From Ruminococcus gauvreauii (GTDB lineage: Bacteria > Bacillota > Clostridia > Lachnospirales > Lachnospiraceae), in NCBI RefSeq assembly GCF_025151995.1, contig NZ_CP102290.1:2666001-2730000 (forward strand): a stretch of 64,000 nucleotides of DNA, in the 5' to 3' direction. Shown here in pieces: positions 18,454 through 27,340 of the stretch. Position 1 is the first letter of the stretch. Each line of letters opens with the position of its first letter. A program made the translations under genes and the position numbers. Below the pieces are notes generated by a model. That model worked only from the letters and a program-made list of their open reading frames with translations, had not been told where the DNA came from and did no database searches.

Positions 18454-19467
18454 ATGAAGAGAAAGGTAGTTTCAATCTTAATGGCGGCAGCAATGGTATT
18501 GTCATGCGCGGCATGTGGGGGACAGAGTGATCAGGCAAAGACTGAAGGAGCAGCAAAGACTGAAGAAGCGGCAGATACAGGTGAAGATGCAGAGGATGCT
18601 TCTAAAGATTCCGGCGATGTTAAGATTGCTTATATCGTAAAGGCGATGAGCGATCAGTTCTGGATTGACATGAAAGAAGGAGCGGACAAGGCTGCGGAGG
18701 AACTCGGGGTTGTCGTGGATTTCCAGGCACCTGAAAAAGAGACGGATGTAGAAGTTCAGATACAGTACGTAGAAAATGCGATCACAAGCGGATACAACGC
18801 CATTATCTTGTCTGCGGCAGATTCCAAGGCACTGAACCCGTCTATCGTGAAAGCAAACGAAGCCAATATCCCGGTCGTTCTGGTGAATGATACCATTGAT
18901 ATGGAAGCACTGGAGGCTGACGGCGGAAAAGTGGAAACCTACGTGGGAATTGACCAGTACGAAGCGGCAGCGCTGGCGGGCAGCTATGCGGTTGAAAATA
19001 TAGACGGCGGAAAAGTTGCATTACTCGAAGGCGTTGCAGGCGTTGATGCACTGGACCAGAGACTTGCAGGGTTCAAAGACAAGATTGAAGAATCCGGAAA
19101 GTTCGAGATCGTAGCATCACAGACGGCGAACTGTGACCGCAATGAAGCGTTCAACGTTGTACAGAATATCCTCACTTCCAACCCGGATGTGAATGTGATC
19201 TGGGCAGTCAACGCAGAGATGGGACAGGGCGCGATTCAGGCGATCGAGCAGGCAGGAAAATCCGGAATCTCCGTATTTGACTTTGATGCATCTGATGACG
19301 ACATGGAGGCAATCGGAAACGGAACACTGGTCGGTTCCGTAGCACAGTATCCGGACCTGCAGGCAAAGGGTGCGATCCAGGCATGCCTGGATGTGCTGGA
19401 TGGAAAAACATTAGAGGCACACACCGTTACGAAAGCAGAACTGATCACAAAAGACAATATGAAATAA
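18454..19467 (+). CDS. Sugar ABC transporter substrate-binding lipoprotein, RbsB type (first tandem copy)
   Basis: The 337-residue protein has a lipoprotein signal ending in the lipobox SCAAC. An Ala/Glu-rich linker precedes a type 1 periplasmic-binding domain with KIAYIVKAMSDQFW, AIILSAADSKAL, PVVLVNDTID and FDFDASDDD as landmarks. It shares the NDTID sequence and general plan with the binding protein at 24492, so the two transporters may bind related but not identical ligands. A ribosome-binding site AAAAGGAGAAGGAAG precedes it. Confidence 0.92.
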   Translation: MKRKVVSILMAAAMVLSCAACGGQSDQAKTEGAAKTEEAADTGEDAEDASKDSGDVKIAYIVKAMSDQFWIDMKEGADKAAEELGVVVDFQAPEKETDVEVQIQYVENAITSGYNAIILSAADSKALNPSIVKANEANIPVVLVNDTIDMEALEADGGKVETYVGIDQYEAAALAGSYAVENIDGGKVALLEGVAGVDALDQRLAGFKDKIEESGKFEIVASQTANCDRNEAFNVVQNILTSNPDVNVIWAVNAEMGQGAIQAIEQAGKSGISVFDFDASDDDMEAIGNGTLVGSVAQYPDLQAKGAIQACLDVLDGKTLEAHTVTKAELITKDNMK

Positions 19468-19504
19468 TACAATGTAAGAAATTAGATTTTTGACTCAACC
19501 TCTC

Positions 19505-19566
19505 AAATCCCCCGTTTGTATACCATGCCAGTTCGGCATTGAGTGTTTAAGCGGGGGAATTTTTGG
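19505..19566 (+). terminator. Terminator after the first tandem ABC unit
   Basis: TCCCCCG (19508-19514) pairs with CGGGGGA (19552-19558), with a nested ATGCC-AGTTC-GGCAT hairpin at 19525-19540, followed by ATTTTTGG. It lies between the binding-protein gene and the convergent AraC gene. Confidence 0.75.
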
Positions 19567-19613
19567 CTTGTGACATGCCGGAGAGTTCGAGATTCTTGAA
19601 AACATTAAGGGAA

Positions 19614-20450
19614 TCAACGCATTAACTTCCGAAACATCTGCGGAGAACAACCGATTTTATCTTTAAAAAGATTCGTAAAGCCATTACTGTTGTGGTAGCC
19701 TACGCTGGCTGCGATTTCACGGATGGTCATATCTGTGCGTATTAATAAAACCTTCGCGTGGTCAAGCTTTGCCATCGTGGCGTATTCGATTGGCGTATAG
19801 CCGGTCTGCGCTTTAAAGTATCTGGTAAAGTAATATTCACTTAAATTAGCGACTTCAGCTAAGTTCCTCAAAGATATCTTTTTGTCAATATGGTCTCGAA
19901 TATAATGAATCGTCTTTTCGACCGGCGTCTCATTATGCGGTTCGTATGCTGCGTTTTCGTGCAGATATCGAATCAATTTGTAAACACGCATGGATGTGTC
20001 GATCATATGCTCGATTTCACCATTTTCATAAAATTTAACAGTATTGTAAATAAGATTGTAAATCAATATATTGTTGGAACTGCGGATAAGAGGTCCTCTG
20101 ACTCGAAGCAGGTGCTGGCAGATTTCATGAGAATTGGAGCCGTCAAAGTGCATATATACAAATTCTAATCCATCTGCTGCGTGATAATAATGAGGTTCCC
20201 GGCAGTCAAGGAGGACAACATCGCCTTTCACAGCATTATAAGTGTGATTTCGATACTGAACGTGAAGACATCCCTGACATACGTAGACAGCGAGCAAAGC
20301 AAAATAGTAATCCCGTTTCATGAAGTACTTAGAGGTGCAGAAATAATGACCGCACCAGGGGATATAAAAATATAATTTTTCAGCAATTGCCGATGGGGTA
20401 AAGGAAAAACAGGTTGATTGTGATAAAACACCGGGGTCAACGCTTTTCAT
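19614..20450 (-). CDS. AraC-family regulator with cupin-like N-terminal domain
   Basis: The 278-residue protein has a cupin-type ligand-binding half (KGDVVLLDCREPHYYH, FVYMHFDGSN) and a C-terminal double helix-turn-helix DNA-binding domain (LAEVANLSEYYFTRYFKAQTGYTP, AASVGYHNSNGFTNLFKDKIG as separate landmarks) ending FRKLM. The ATG at 20450 is preceded by AAGGAGGCGGATCTC. It is divergent from the second URO-D/ABC unit and is its probable activator. It is distinct in sequence from the AraC protein at 13507, suggesting different inducers. Confidence 0.92.
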   Translation of the reverse strand: MKSVDPGVLSQSTCFSFTPSAIAEKLYFYIPWCGHYFCTSKYFMKRDYYFALLAVYVCQGCLHVQYRNHTYNAVKGDVVLLDCREPHYYHAADGLEFVYMHFDGSNSHEICQHLLRVRGPLIRSSNNILIYNLIYNTVKFYENGEIEHMIDTSMRVYKLIRYLHENAAYEPHNETPVEKTIHYIRDHIDKKISLRNLAEVANLSEYYFTRYFKAQTGYTPIEYATMAKLDHAKVLLIRTDMTIREIAASVGYHNSNGFTNLFKDKIGCSPQMFRKLMR

Positions 20451-20545
20451 GAGATCCGCCTCCTTATAAAAATATTGTTGCGTAAAAAATCATTCGATAT
20501 TCCCATTATAAGATGAATCATACAATTCAACTACAAGGCTGCGAT

Positions 20546-20613
20546 GTTGGGCAATATTCATGAGAGGTTGGGCAATAAGATTTATAGAAAAATGCGCGGG
20601 ATGAGAATATAAT
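20546..20613 (+). promoter_or_regulatory. AraC-type tandem sites and promoter of the second URO-D/ABC unit
   Basis: The 11-mer GTTGGGCAATA occurs twice, at 20546-20556 and 20567-20577, spaced exactly 21 bases (two helical turns). Eight bases after the second copy lies a weak -35 TAGAAA (20585-20590), followed after 17 bases by a perfect -10 TATAAT (20608-20613). Direct repeats abutting a poor -35 box are the classical layout of an AraC-activated promoter. Confidence 0.7.
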
Positions 20614-20678
20614 CTGAACATACAGAAGAGGTAATGGAATCTTGGGATAGATATTGATAAGCTGAAAGGAGAGGCATT

Positions 20679-21935
20679 ATGACATCAAAAGAACGTATCA
20701 GGACATCGTTCAGCCACAGACAGCCGGATAAAATGGCGGTGGATTTTGGAGGGTTCTGCTGCTCGCAGATGAATGCGCTGGTGGTAGGAGAATTACGGGA
20801 GTATTTTGGCCTTGGGAGCGAGCCGGTGAAGATCATCGATATGTCCACGATGACGGGACTTGTGGAACCGGACCTGAAAGATGCGATGGGAAGCGATGTG
20901 CAGGCGCTGGATCCGAAATACGATACATTTGGCCACGCAAATGATAATTGGAAAGAGTGGACATATCACGGAAAGTCCGTACTGATTCCGGGAAACTGTG
21001 CGGTGGATGACGACGGGAAGGGAGGATATTACGTATATCCGATGGGGGATACATCCGTTCCTGCCAGTGGACACATGCCGGCAAATGGTTTCTATTTTGA
21101 CAATATTATGCGGTCACCGGAATTTGATGAGGAGACGGCCGATCCGGAAGATAATGCGGAAGACTGTCAGATCATATCAGACGAGGATCTGGTATATTAC
21201 CGGAAGAAAGCGGATGAATACAGAGAAAGCAAAAGAGCGCTGACGGCTGCGCCCGGGTATTATGCCTTAGGGGATGCGGCAAACATTCCGGGACCGAATA
21301 TTAAAAATCCCAGAGGTATCCGCAGCCTGTCAGAGTGGTACATGGCTCCCCTGCTGTATCCGGATTATGTCCATAAAGTATTTGAATTACAGACGGAGCG
21401 TGCCATCGCTTCTTTTGAAAGGATCTATGAGGTGATTGGCAATGACATCGATGTGATGTATATCTGCGGAACGGACTTTGGCACACAGAGAGGACCGTTT
21501 GTAAACCCGGAAATATTTCGGGAATTTTATCTGCCCTACTACAGAAAGATGAACGGCTGGATTCACCAGCATACCGAATGGAAGACATTAAAACACAGCT
21601 GTGGCGGCATCTTTCCGATACTTCCGCTGCTGATTGAAAGTGAATTTGACGCCGTCAATCCGGTGCAGTGTTCTGCGGCGGGTATGGACCCGCAGGCATT
21701 AAAAGATACATACGGAAAGGATATTCTGTTCTGGGGGGGAGGTGTTGATACACAGAAGGTATTACCGTTCGGAAAACCGGAGGAAGTAAAAGAGCAGGTC
21801 AAAAGACGCTGTGAAATCTTTTCAAAAGACGGTGGCTATATCTTCAACACGATTCATATTATTCAGGCCAATACACCTACAGAAAATATCATTGCTATGC
21901 TGGATGCGGTAAAAGAGTTTAATGGTGATCAATGA
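20679..21935 (+). CDS. URO-D/MtaA-fold protein, type A (second tandem copy)
   Basis: The 418-residue protein is highly similar along its full length to the URO-D-family protein at 14624: both begin MTS(R/K)ER(V/I), share DKMAVDFGGFCCSQ, the HSCGG potential zinc site, FWGGGVDTQ and FNTIHIIQA. The Cys expected as third zinc ligand in methyltransferase relatives is absent here too. CTGAAAGGAGAGGCATT precedes the ATG. It begins the second ABC sugar operon and lies downstream of a likely AraC-activated promoter. The function is probably a transferase or decarboxylase-type reaction on the transported compound; the chemistry is unknown. Confidence 0.85.
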   Translation: MTSKERIRTSFSHRQPDKMAVDFGGFCCSQMNALVVGELREYFGLGSEPVKIIDMSTMTGLVEPDLKDAMGSDVQALDPKYDTFGHANDNWKEWTYHGKSVLIPGNCAVDDDGKGGYYVYPMGDTSVPASGHMPANGFYFDNIMRSPEFDEETADPEDNAEDCQIISDEDLVYYRKKADEYRESKRALTAAPGYYALGDAANIPGPNIKNPRGIRSLSEWYMAPLLYPDYVHKVFELQTERAIASFERIYEVIGNDIDVMYICGTDFGTQRGPFVNPEIFREFYLPYYRKMNGWIHQHTEWKTLKHSCGGIFPILPLLIESEFDAVNPVQCSAAGMDPQALKDTYGKDILFWGGGVDTQKVLPFGKPEEVKEQVKRRCEIFSKDGGYIFNTIHIIQANTPTENIIAMLDAVKEFNGDQ

Positions 21936-21954
21936 AAGTGAGGGAGTTGATGGG

Positions 21955-23457
21955 ATGAACGGAGAAAAGATCGTGGAGATGAGCAATATATCGGTTGAAT
22001 TTCCCGGAGTGAAAGCGTTGGATGATGTGCAGTTTGAGCTGAAACGCGGAGAAGTGCATGTTTTGCTCGGGGAGAACGGTGCGGGAAAATCAACGATCAT
22101 GAAAGTCCTGGCGGGAGTGAATACGGATTATAAAGGAACAGTTATTTACAAGGGAGAAGAAATCCGGTGTGCAAGTGTCAGGGAGCAGCAGGAGAGGGGA
22201 ATCAGCATTATTTTTCAGGAGACTAATCTTCTGCGAAACCTGACGGTGGCAGAAAATATTTTTCTCGGAAGGTACCCCAAAAAACCATCAGGTGCCGTTG
22301 ACTGGAAGGCCATGCATGCAAATGCCCGCAGCCTGTTAGATTCGATCCATTCGAACGTATCTGAAAGAGCAAAGGTATCGTCGCTTAGCGTCGGGCAGAT
22401 GCAGATGGTAGAAATTGCAAAAGCGATTTCCTTTGACTCGGACATCATTATTATGGATGAGCCCACATCGGCGCTGACGGAAGTAGAGGTGAAAGCCTTA
22501 TTCCATATTATCTCACAGTTGAAGGCAAAGAATGTGGGTGTGGTTTACATCTCGCATCGTCTGGAGGAGATCGTACAGATCGGAGATCGGGTTACGATAC
22601 TGCGTGACGGAAAATATATTCAGACGATACCTGTAAAGGATACCGATGTGGATGGACTTGCCCGTTTAATGGTAGGCCGTGAGCTTTCGGAAAAATTTCC
22701 CAAAGTGAGAGTGAAACCGGGGGAAACACTGCTGGAGGTGAAACATTTACAGCAAAAACCGCTGCTGCAGGATATTTCTTTCTATGTGCGGCGCGGAGAA
22801 ATCGTCGGATTTTACGGGCTGATGGGAGCCGGGCGGACGGAGCTGATGCGGGCTGTCTTTGGGGCAGACGCCTATGATTCAGGAGAAATCTGCGTGAACC
22901 AGACACCGATCAGGATCAATAACTGTGCGACGGCGAAAAAACATGGACTGGCACTTCTGACGGAAGACCGCAAACAGCAGGGCCTGATTTTGGATTTTTC
23001 GATACAGGATAACATCTCGCTGGTCAACTATCGAAAGGTCATGAATATTTTCGGGATTAATCCCGGAAAAGAAATGGAAGTGGCAGAAAAACTGACGGAA
23101 TCCGTGCAGACGAAAACCCCGTCCATGAAGCAAAAGGTGAAGCTGTTGAGCGGCGGTAACCAGCAGAAGGTAGTGATTGCAAAATGGCTCAATGCTGACC
23201 CGGAAGTATTGATATTTGATGAACCGACCCGGGGGATTGACGTCGGCGCAAAAGTAGAGATTTATAAAATAATGAACGAATTAAAGCAGCAGGGTAAGGC
23301 TGTCATTATGGTATCTTCGGAATTGCCGGAGGCCATCGGTGTGAGTGACCGGTTGTATGTGATGCAGAACGGAAAGATCATGAACTGCTTCGAGCAGATG
23401 GAAGGCCTTACGGAAGATGACGTCATTAAATACGCGGCGGCAGTAAGTGCATCGTGA
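21955..23457 (+). CDS. Sugar ABC transporter ATP-binding protein, RbsA type (second tandem copy)
   Basis: The 500-residue two-domain ATPase starts at ATG 21955, with GAGGGAG ten bases upstream. First-domain motifs are GENGAGKSTIM, LSVGQMQMVEI and IIMDEPTSALT. Second-domain motifs are GLMGAGRTELM, LLSGGNQQKV and LIFDEPTRGID. An in-frame ATG at 21922 would overlap the URO-D gene and has no ribosome-binding site. It is the paralogue of the protein at 15918 and works with the next two gene products. Confidence 0.92.
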   Translation: MNGEKIVEMSNISVEFPGVKALDDVQFELKRGEVHVLLGENGAGKSTIMKVLAGVNTDYKGTVIYKGEEIRCASVREQQERGISIIFQETNLLRNLTVAENIFLGRYPKKPSGAVDWKAMHANARSLLDSIHSNVSERAKVSSLSVGQMQMVEIAKAISFDSDIIIMDEPTSALTEVEVKALFHIISQLKAKNVGVVYISHRLEEIVQIGDRVTILRDGKYIQTIPVKDTDVDGLARLMVGRELSEKFPKVRVKPGETLLEVKHLQQKPLLQDISFYVRRGEIVGFYGLMGAGRTELMRAVFGADAYDSGEICVNQTPIRINNCATAKKHGLALLTEDRKQQGLILDFSIQDNISLVNYRKVMNIFGINPGKEMEVAEKLTESVQTKTPSMKQKVKLLSGGNQQKVVIAKWLNADPEVLIFDEPTRGIDVGAKVEIYKIMNELKQQGKAVIMVSSELPEAIGVSDRLYVMQNGKIMNCFEQMEGLTEDDVIKYAAAVSAS

Positions 23458-23479
23458 GATAAACGGAGGGTTGAAAAGT

Positions 23480-24424
23480 ATGAATACTGTAAAAAAAAGA
23501 ATTGATTTTAGTCAGATGACAACACTGCTGGTCTTGATTGTATTATGCGTGATACTGTCTGTTCTGAAGCCGGTATTTCTGACGCCGGGCAATCTGATCA
23601 ACATTATCACACAGGTCACGGTAAATGCCATCGTTGCGATCGGCATGACATTTGTTATCCTGACCGGAGGGATCGACCTCTCGGTTGGCTCTGTGCTGGG
23701 ACTTGCGGGTATCGTAATGGGAATGATGATGAAGGCCGGAATGCCGGTAGGGATCGCTCTGATCGCCAGCATTATCGTGGGAGTTGCGTGCGGTGCGGTC
23801 AGCGGAGTGCTGGTGACGATCGGAAAACTGCCACCCTTTATTGCCACGCTGGGAATCATGAATATTGCCCGAGCAATCGCACTTACGATCAGTAAGGGAG
23901 GCAACATGTCAGCATTTCCGGAGAGTTTCACATGGATCGGAGTGGGCACAATTTTCGGAACGGGAATTCCCGTGCAGGTATTGTTTATGCTGATTCTATA
24001 TCTGCTTGGCTACTATCTGCTGAGGTATCGCCAGACAGGACGTTTTGTCTATGCGATAGGAGGAAATAAAGAGGCGGCAAGGCTATCCGGTGTCAGTGTC
24101 CGCATGTACGAGATGCTTACCTATATCATAAGCGGATTCACGGCAGCATTTGCGGCGATCGTGCTGACTGCAAAACTGAATGCCGCACAGCCTACGGCCG
24201 GTATGAACTATGAACTGGATGCGGTTGCGGCGGTAGTCATCGGCGGCACTTCTCTTACGGGAGGCGTCGGCAGTATCTGGGGTACGCTGCTGGGGGCGAT
24301 CGTGATCGGAGTCATCCGGAACGGTTTGAATCTGCTGAATGCAAACTCATACTTACAGCAGGGAATCATCGGATGTGTTATCATCCTGGCGGTGCTGCTG
24401 GACGTGGCGAAGAAAGAATCGTAA
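23480..24424 (+). CDS. Sugar ABC transporter permease, RbsC type (second tandem copy)
   Basis: The 314-residue membrane protein starts at ATG 23480 behind ACGGAGGGTTGAAAAGT. It has the family motifs ILTGGIDLSVGSVLGL and VVIGGTSLTGGVGSIWGT and about nine hydrophobic segments. It is equal in length and clearly paralogous to the permease at 17450. It transports the substrate captured by the lipoprotein encoded 67 bases downstream. Confidence 0.92.
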   Translation: MNTVKKRIDFSQMTTLLVLIVLCVILSVLKPVFLTPGNLINIITQVTVNAIVAIGMTFVILTGGIDLSVGSVLGLAGIVMGMMMKAGMPVGIALIASIIVGVACGAVSGVLVTIGKLPPFIATLGIMNIARAIALTISKGGNMSAFPESFTWIGVGTIFGTGIPVQVLFMLILYLLGYYLLRYRQTGRFVYAIGGNKEAARLSGVSVRMYEMLTYIISGFTAAFAAIVLTAKLNAAQPTAGMNYELDAVAAVVIGGTSLTGGVGSIWGTLLGAIVIGVIRNGLNLLNANSYLQQGIIGCVIILAVLLDVAKKES

Positions 24425-24491
24425 AAATTATCAGGGTATCTTGCCGACATGGCAAAATATATAAAGTATGATGTAAAAGGAGGATTTTAAA

Positions 24492-25538
24492 ATGGGACGA
24501 TTTACAAGAAAAATGCTGGCGGTAATGCTCAGTGCGGCAATGATGGTTGGTTTGGCGGCATGCGGAGGCGGCGGTGATGCGGCTTCGGACAAGCAGGAGA
24601 GCACGCAGCCGGCTGCGGCAGAGACAAAGACGGAAGAAACAGCCAGGGAAAATGCACAGAAAGAGACGGCGGACAGCGGAAAGACATACAGAATAGGATA
24701 TGTATGTAAACATCAGCTGGATGAATTTATGCAGACGCTTCGTTCGGGTGCGGAGGAGTACGCGAAAGAAATCGGCGTGGATCTGACATTTATGTCGTCT
24801 GAGAAGCATTCAGACGTTGAGAAACAGGTGCAGCTGATGGATGATATGATCACGCAGAAATTTGATGCCATCATCCTGGTTGCGACAGACCCGGCGGCTC
24901 TGCTCCCGTCGATTAAAAAGGCAAATGCGGCAGATATTCCTGTTATACTGGTAAATGACACGATCGACGAAGAAGCTGCAAAGGCTCAGGGGGCGGAATA
25001 TGTGACGTACATAGGCACGGATAATTACCAGGGTGGTGTTGTAGGCGGTGAGTTCATCAATGAAAAATACCCGGATGGCGCAAAAATCTGCATATTGAGC
25101 GGAACCGTCGGAAACCCCGCAGGGGATGCGCGTATTGACGGCTTTGTGGAGGCGATTTCTGCAAATCCAAAGCTGGAAGTGGTATCCAATCAGCCGACTG
25201 ACTGGTCAAGAGATCAGGGGTACAGCGTCATGCAGAATGTATTGACTGCAAATCCGGATATTGACGTGGTATACTGTGCGGCAGACCTGATAGCGTTAGG
25301 GGCAGCGGAAGCCGTTACGCAGGCCGGTAAGGCGGCAGATATCAAGGTGCTTGGCTTTGACGGATCCAATGAGATCGTTGCGATGGCAGAGGAAGAAGGC
25401 TCCTGTGTGATCGGTTCTGTGGCACAGTTCCCGGCAGATATGTCCAAAGAGGCAATTGATGCCTGCATTACCGTTCTGGAAGGCGGAACAGTGGAGCATG
25501 AAATCAACACGGATGTAAAAGTTTTGCCGGAACAGTAA
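24492..25538 (+). CDS. Sugar ABC transporter substrate-binding lipoprotein, RbsB type (second tandem copy)
   Basis: The 348-residue protein has a lipoprotein signal with lipobox GLAAC followed by a Gly/Ala/Glu-rich linker. The binding domain begins near YRIGYVCKHQLDEF and contains AIILVATDPAAL, PVILVNDTID and VLGFDGSNEIV. It is paralogous to the protein at 18454. The ribosome-binding site is AAAAGGAGGATTTTAAA. The insertion sequence begins 19 bases after its stop codon, so the original downstream context of this operon has been altered. Confidence 0.92.
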   Translation: MGRFTRKMLAVMLSAAMMVGLAACGGGGDAASDKQESTQPAAAETKTEETARENAQKETADSGKTYRIGYVCKHQLDEFMQTLRSGAEEYAKEIGVDLTFMSSEKHSDVEKQVQLMDDMITQKFDAIILVATDPAALLPSIKKANAADIPVILVNDTIDEEAAKAQGAEYVTYIGTDNYQGGVVGGEFINEKYPDGAKICILSGTVGNPAGDARIDGFVEAISANPKLEVVSNQPTDWSRDQGYSVMQNVLTANPDIDVVYCAADLIALGAAEAVTQAGKAADIKVLGFDGSNEIVAMAEEEGSCVIGSVAQFPADMSKEAIDACITVLEGGTVEHEINTDVKVLPEQ

Positions 25539-25602
25539 TTTATTGAAATATTTAAACTAGGTAATTGCGAAACAAGTTCGCAATCTTGATTCCAAACAGG
25601 GT

Positions 25603-25627
25603 AGAATTGCTGCATTGCAGCAATTCT
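25603..25627. repeat. Hairpin inside the left end of the insertion sequence
   Basis: AGAATTGCTGCA (25603-25614) and TGCAGCAATTCT (25616-25627) are perfect inverted copies. A second hairpin, ATTGCGAA-ACAAG-TTCGCAAT, lies at 25564-25584. They may act as a transposase terminator or protect the transposase from outside transcription; such structures are common in IS ends. Confidence 0.7.
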
Positions 25628-25698
25628 AAGATAAAAGTTACAGTTTTCATAAAATAGGCGCACTTAATAAAGCTATGAAACTATTAAGTTGGTAAGAC

Positions 25699-27177
25699 CT
25701 ACGCAATGAGCGGTTTGATACTTCGTATAAATTGATGTTGATGTATTTTGTCAGCTAGCACGACTGAAATAAGTTGTGTTATTCCTGAAAGAATAAGGTC
25801 TGCATGAAGTGTCCTTTCGTTTTGAGTCTTACGACCAGCAAGTCCAAAGCAGTCTTTGAAGTGATTTATGGAACGTTCGACTGTTGTACGGATTTTATAT
25901 ATTGAATCCCATTCGGCAGTACCACGAAGTGTACCAGGATAGGCACGAAGATCTTTTTCGGGATAAATGTATATCATGCGGCCGCATTTGGAATTCGTGC
26001 AAGGACTATCACAAGTACATTTACGATGTGATTTTTGCGTTTCAGGATTATAATCCCAAATCATTTTAGGACATACGAACTTGTATCTTGGAACCCCGCT
26101 GCGGAGTTTGGAGATACATTCATATTTCATTGGGAGTGTTTCATCTTTTGGACAGCAAGGGATGCCATCTTCATTGATTTTGTAATCAACATTTTCAAGA
26201 TGAGATCTTGAATTTAAGGGAATATATGCAGCCTTAAAGTGTTTGTCCCCGCCAAATGTATCACCGGTGAGAAGCGATTTATATAATCCTACAGAATCAA
26301 AAGCAGCATCACCAAGAAAAGTTTTTGGATTTATCAGAGGATGCGCCTTGAAGAAGTCCTGCAGCATTGGAATGAGGAGCCTTGCATCATGAATGGATTT
26401 ATCTTCATCAGGAGAATCAGATTTCTTGTTTGGAACAAGTTCAGGATGGGCCAATAAAAAGTCCTTATTGTAAAACTCAAGATGACGGACAATGCCCAGA
26501 CCATTTGTGACAATACCGATCTTATAAGCGTAGCAGAAATGACCATCGACATAAAGCTGCTTGATTTGAACATTAGAAGCACAATGAGCTGGCATAGATC
26601 CATAAGCAGCCTTGTAAGGGTCAAAGTTAGAATCAAAGTGATTTGCTTTTGCATAGGCTTTTAGCTGTTTGATGATTCGGTTAGCAAACTTTGGATTATT
26701 TTCAGTTACCCATGCTTCGATTCCAGAAGAATCAAAAATGGTCATGTTGGCTTTTTCAAAATCAATTGCTTGGCAGATAGGTTCGGTAACATCAACAAGG
26801 TTATTGAAAACTAATTGTAAGTCCGAAAGAAAGACTTGTTTAAAACGAGTGATTTTAGATGCATCAGGAACTTTGGTAAAGCCACAGAACTCACGAAGAT
26901 GTCTGGAATACTTGAGAAAAACAAGAAGTAAGGAATCAGTCGGAATTGAAAAAATCCGCTGAATAATAAGTGCCCATAAAAAGGCATGCAAAGGGTATTT
27001 ACGGGATCTACCCGTTGATGCATAGAAGTGATTCCGGAAGGAATCGGGAATAATTTCATCAAGATCGATGTTTGATTGAAGAAGTGACAGAAACTCAGGC
27101 TTGTCAGATTCATAAATTTCCTGACAATCTGAAAAAACATCTGCCAATGAAAGCTGATTACATGGTATAATAGCCAT
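25699..27177 (-). CDS. IS1182-like DDE transposase
   Basis: The 492-residue protein, starting at ATG 27177 with AAAGGAGTTATCTT upstream, has an N-terminal DUF772-type domain (RKYPLHAFLWALIIQRIF) and a DDE catalytic core. Candidate acidic residues are Asp in FDSSGIEAW, Asp in FLGDAAFDS and Glu in TVERSINHFKD. A Cys-rich stretch near residues 385-420 (CTCDSPCTNSKCG) could bind zinc. The frame is intact, so the element may still be active. The base usage is noticeably A/T-richer than that of the flanking sugar genes, fitting a foreign origin. Family-level naming is tentative. Confidence 0.87.
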   Translation of the reverse strand: MAIIPCNQLSLADVFSDCQEIYESDKPEFLSLLQSNIDLDEIIPDSFRNHFYASTGRSRKYPLHAFLWALIIQRIFSIPTDSLLLVFLKYSRHLREFCGFTKVPDASKITRFKQVFLSDLQLVFNNLVDVTEPICQAIDFEKANMTIFDSSGIEAWVTENNPKFANRIIKQLKAYAKANHFDSNFDPYKAAYGSMPAHCASNVQIKQLYVDGHFCYAYKIGIVTNGLGIVRHLEFYNKDFLLAHPELVPNKKSDSPDEDKSIHDARLLIPMLQDFFKAHPLINPKTFLGDAAFDSVGLYKSLLTGDTFGGDKHFKAAYIPLNSRSHLENVDYKINEDGIPCCPKDETLPMKYECISKLRSGVPRYKFVCPKMIWDYNPETQKSHRKCTCDSPCTNSKCGRMIYIYPEKDLRAYPGTLRGTAEWDSIYKIRTTVERSINHFKDCFGLAGRKTQNERTLHADLILSGITQLISVVLADKIHQHQFIRSIKPLIA

Positions 27178-27340
27178 AAGATAACTCCTTTCAGGGTTTT
27201 GTTTAATTGTTTCTCGACAATTCAATTATAACATACCTGTGAGGAGTTATTCCATTTTAAACAGTAAAAAAGCCTGCAAAATCAAGGCTTATGGCGTTTT
27301 GCAAACGCCTAAATATTTAAACGAGTGAGAGGAGATCACA

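Larger units (their letters stand above)
25547..27322. mobile_element. Insertion sequence with 11-bp flanking direct repeats
   Basis: An element of about 1.75 kb, roughly 25558-27311, is bounded by the direct repeat AATATTTAAAC at 25547-25557 and 27312-27322, read as a target-site duplication. Its ends start TAGG on the left and finish CCTA on the right, and each has CTTGATT about 25-30 bases inside (in inverted orientation), giving imperfect inverted repeats. Subterminal hairpins lie at 25564-25584, 25603-25627 and 27293-27309. It contains a single intact transposase gene on the minus strand. It sits between the second ABC unit and the URO-D gene at 27341. Confidence 0.85.
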
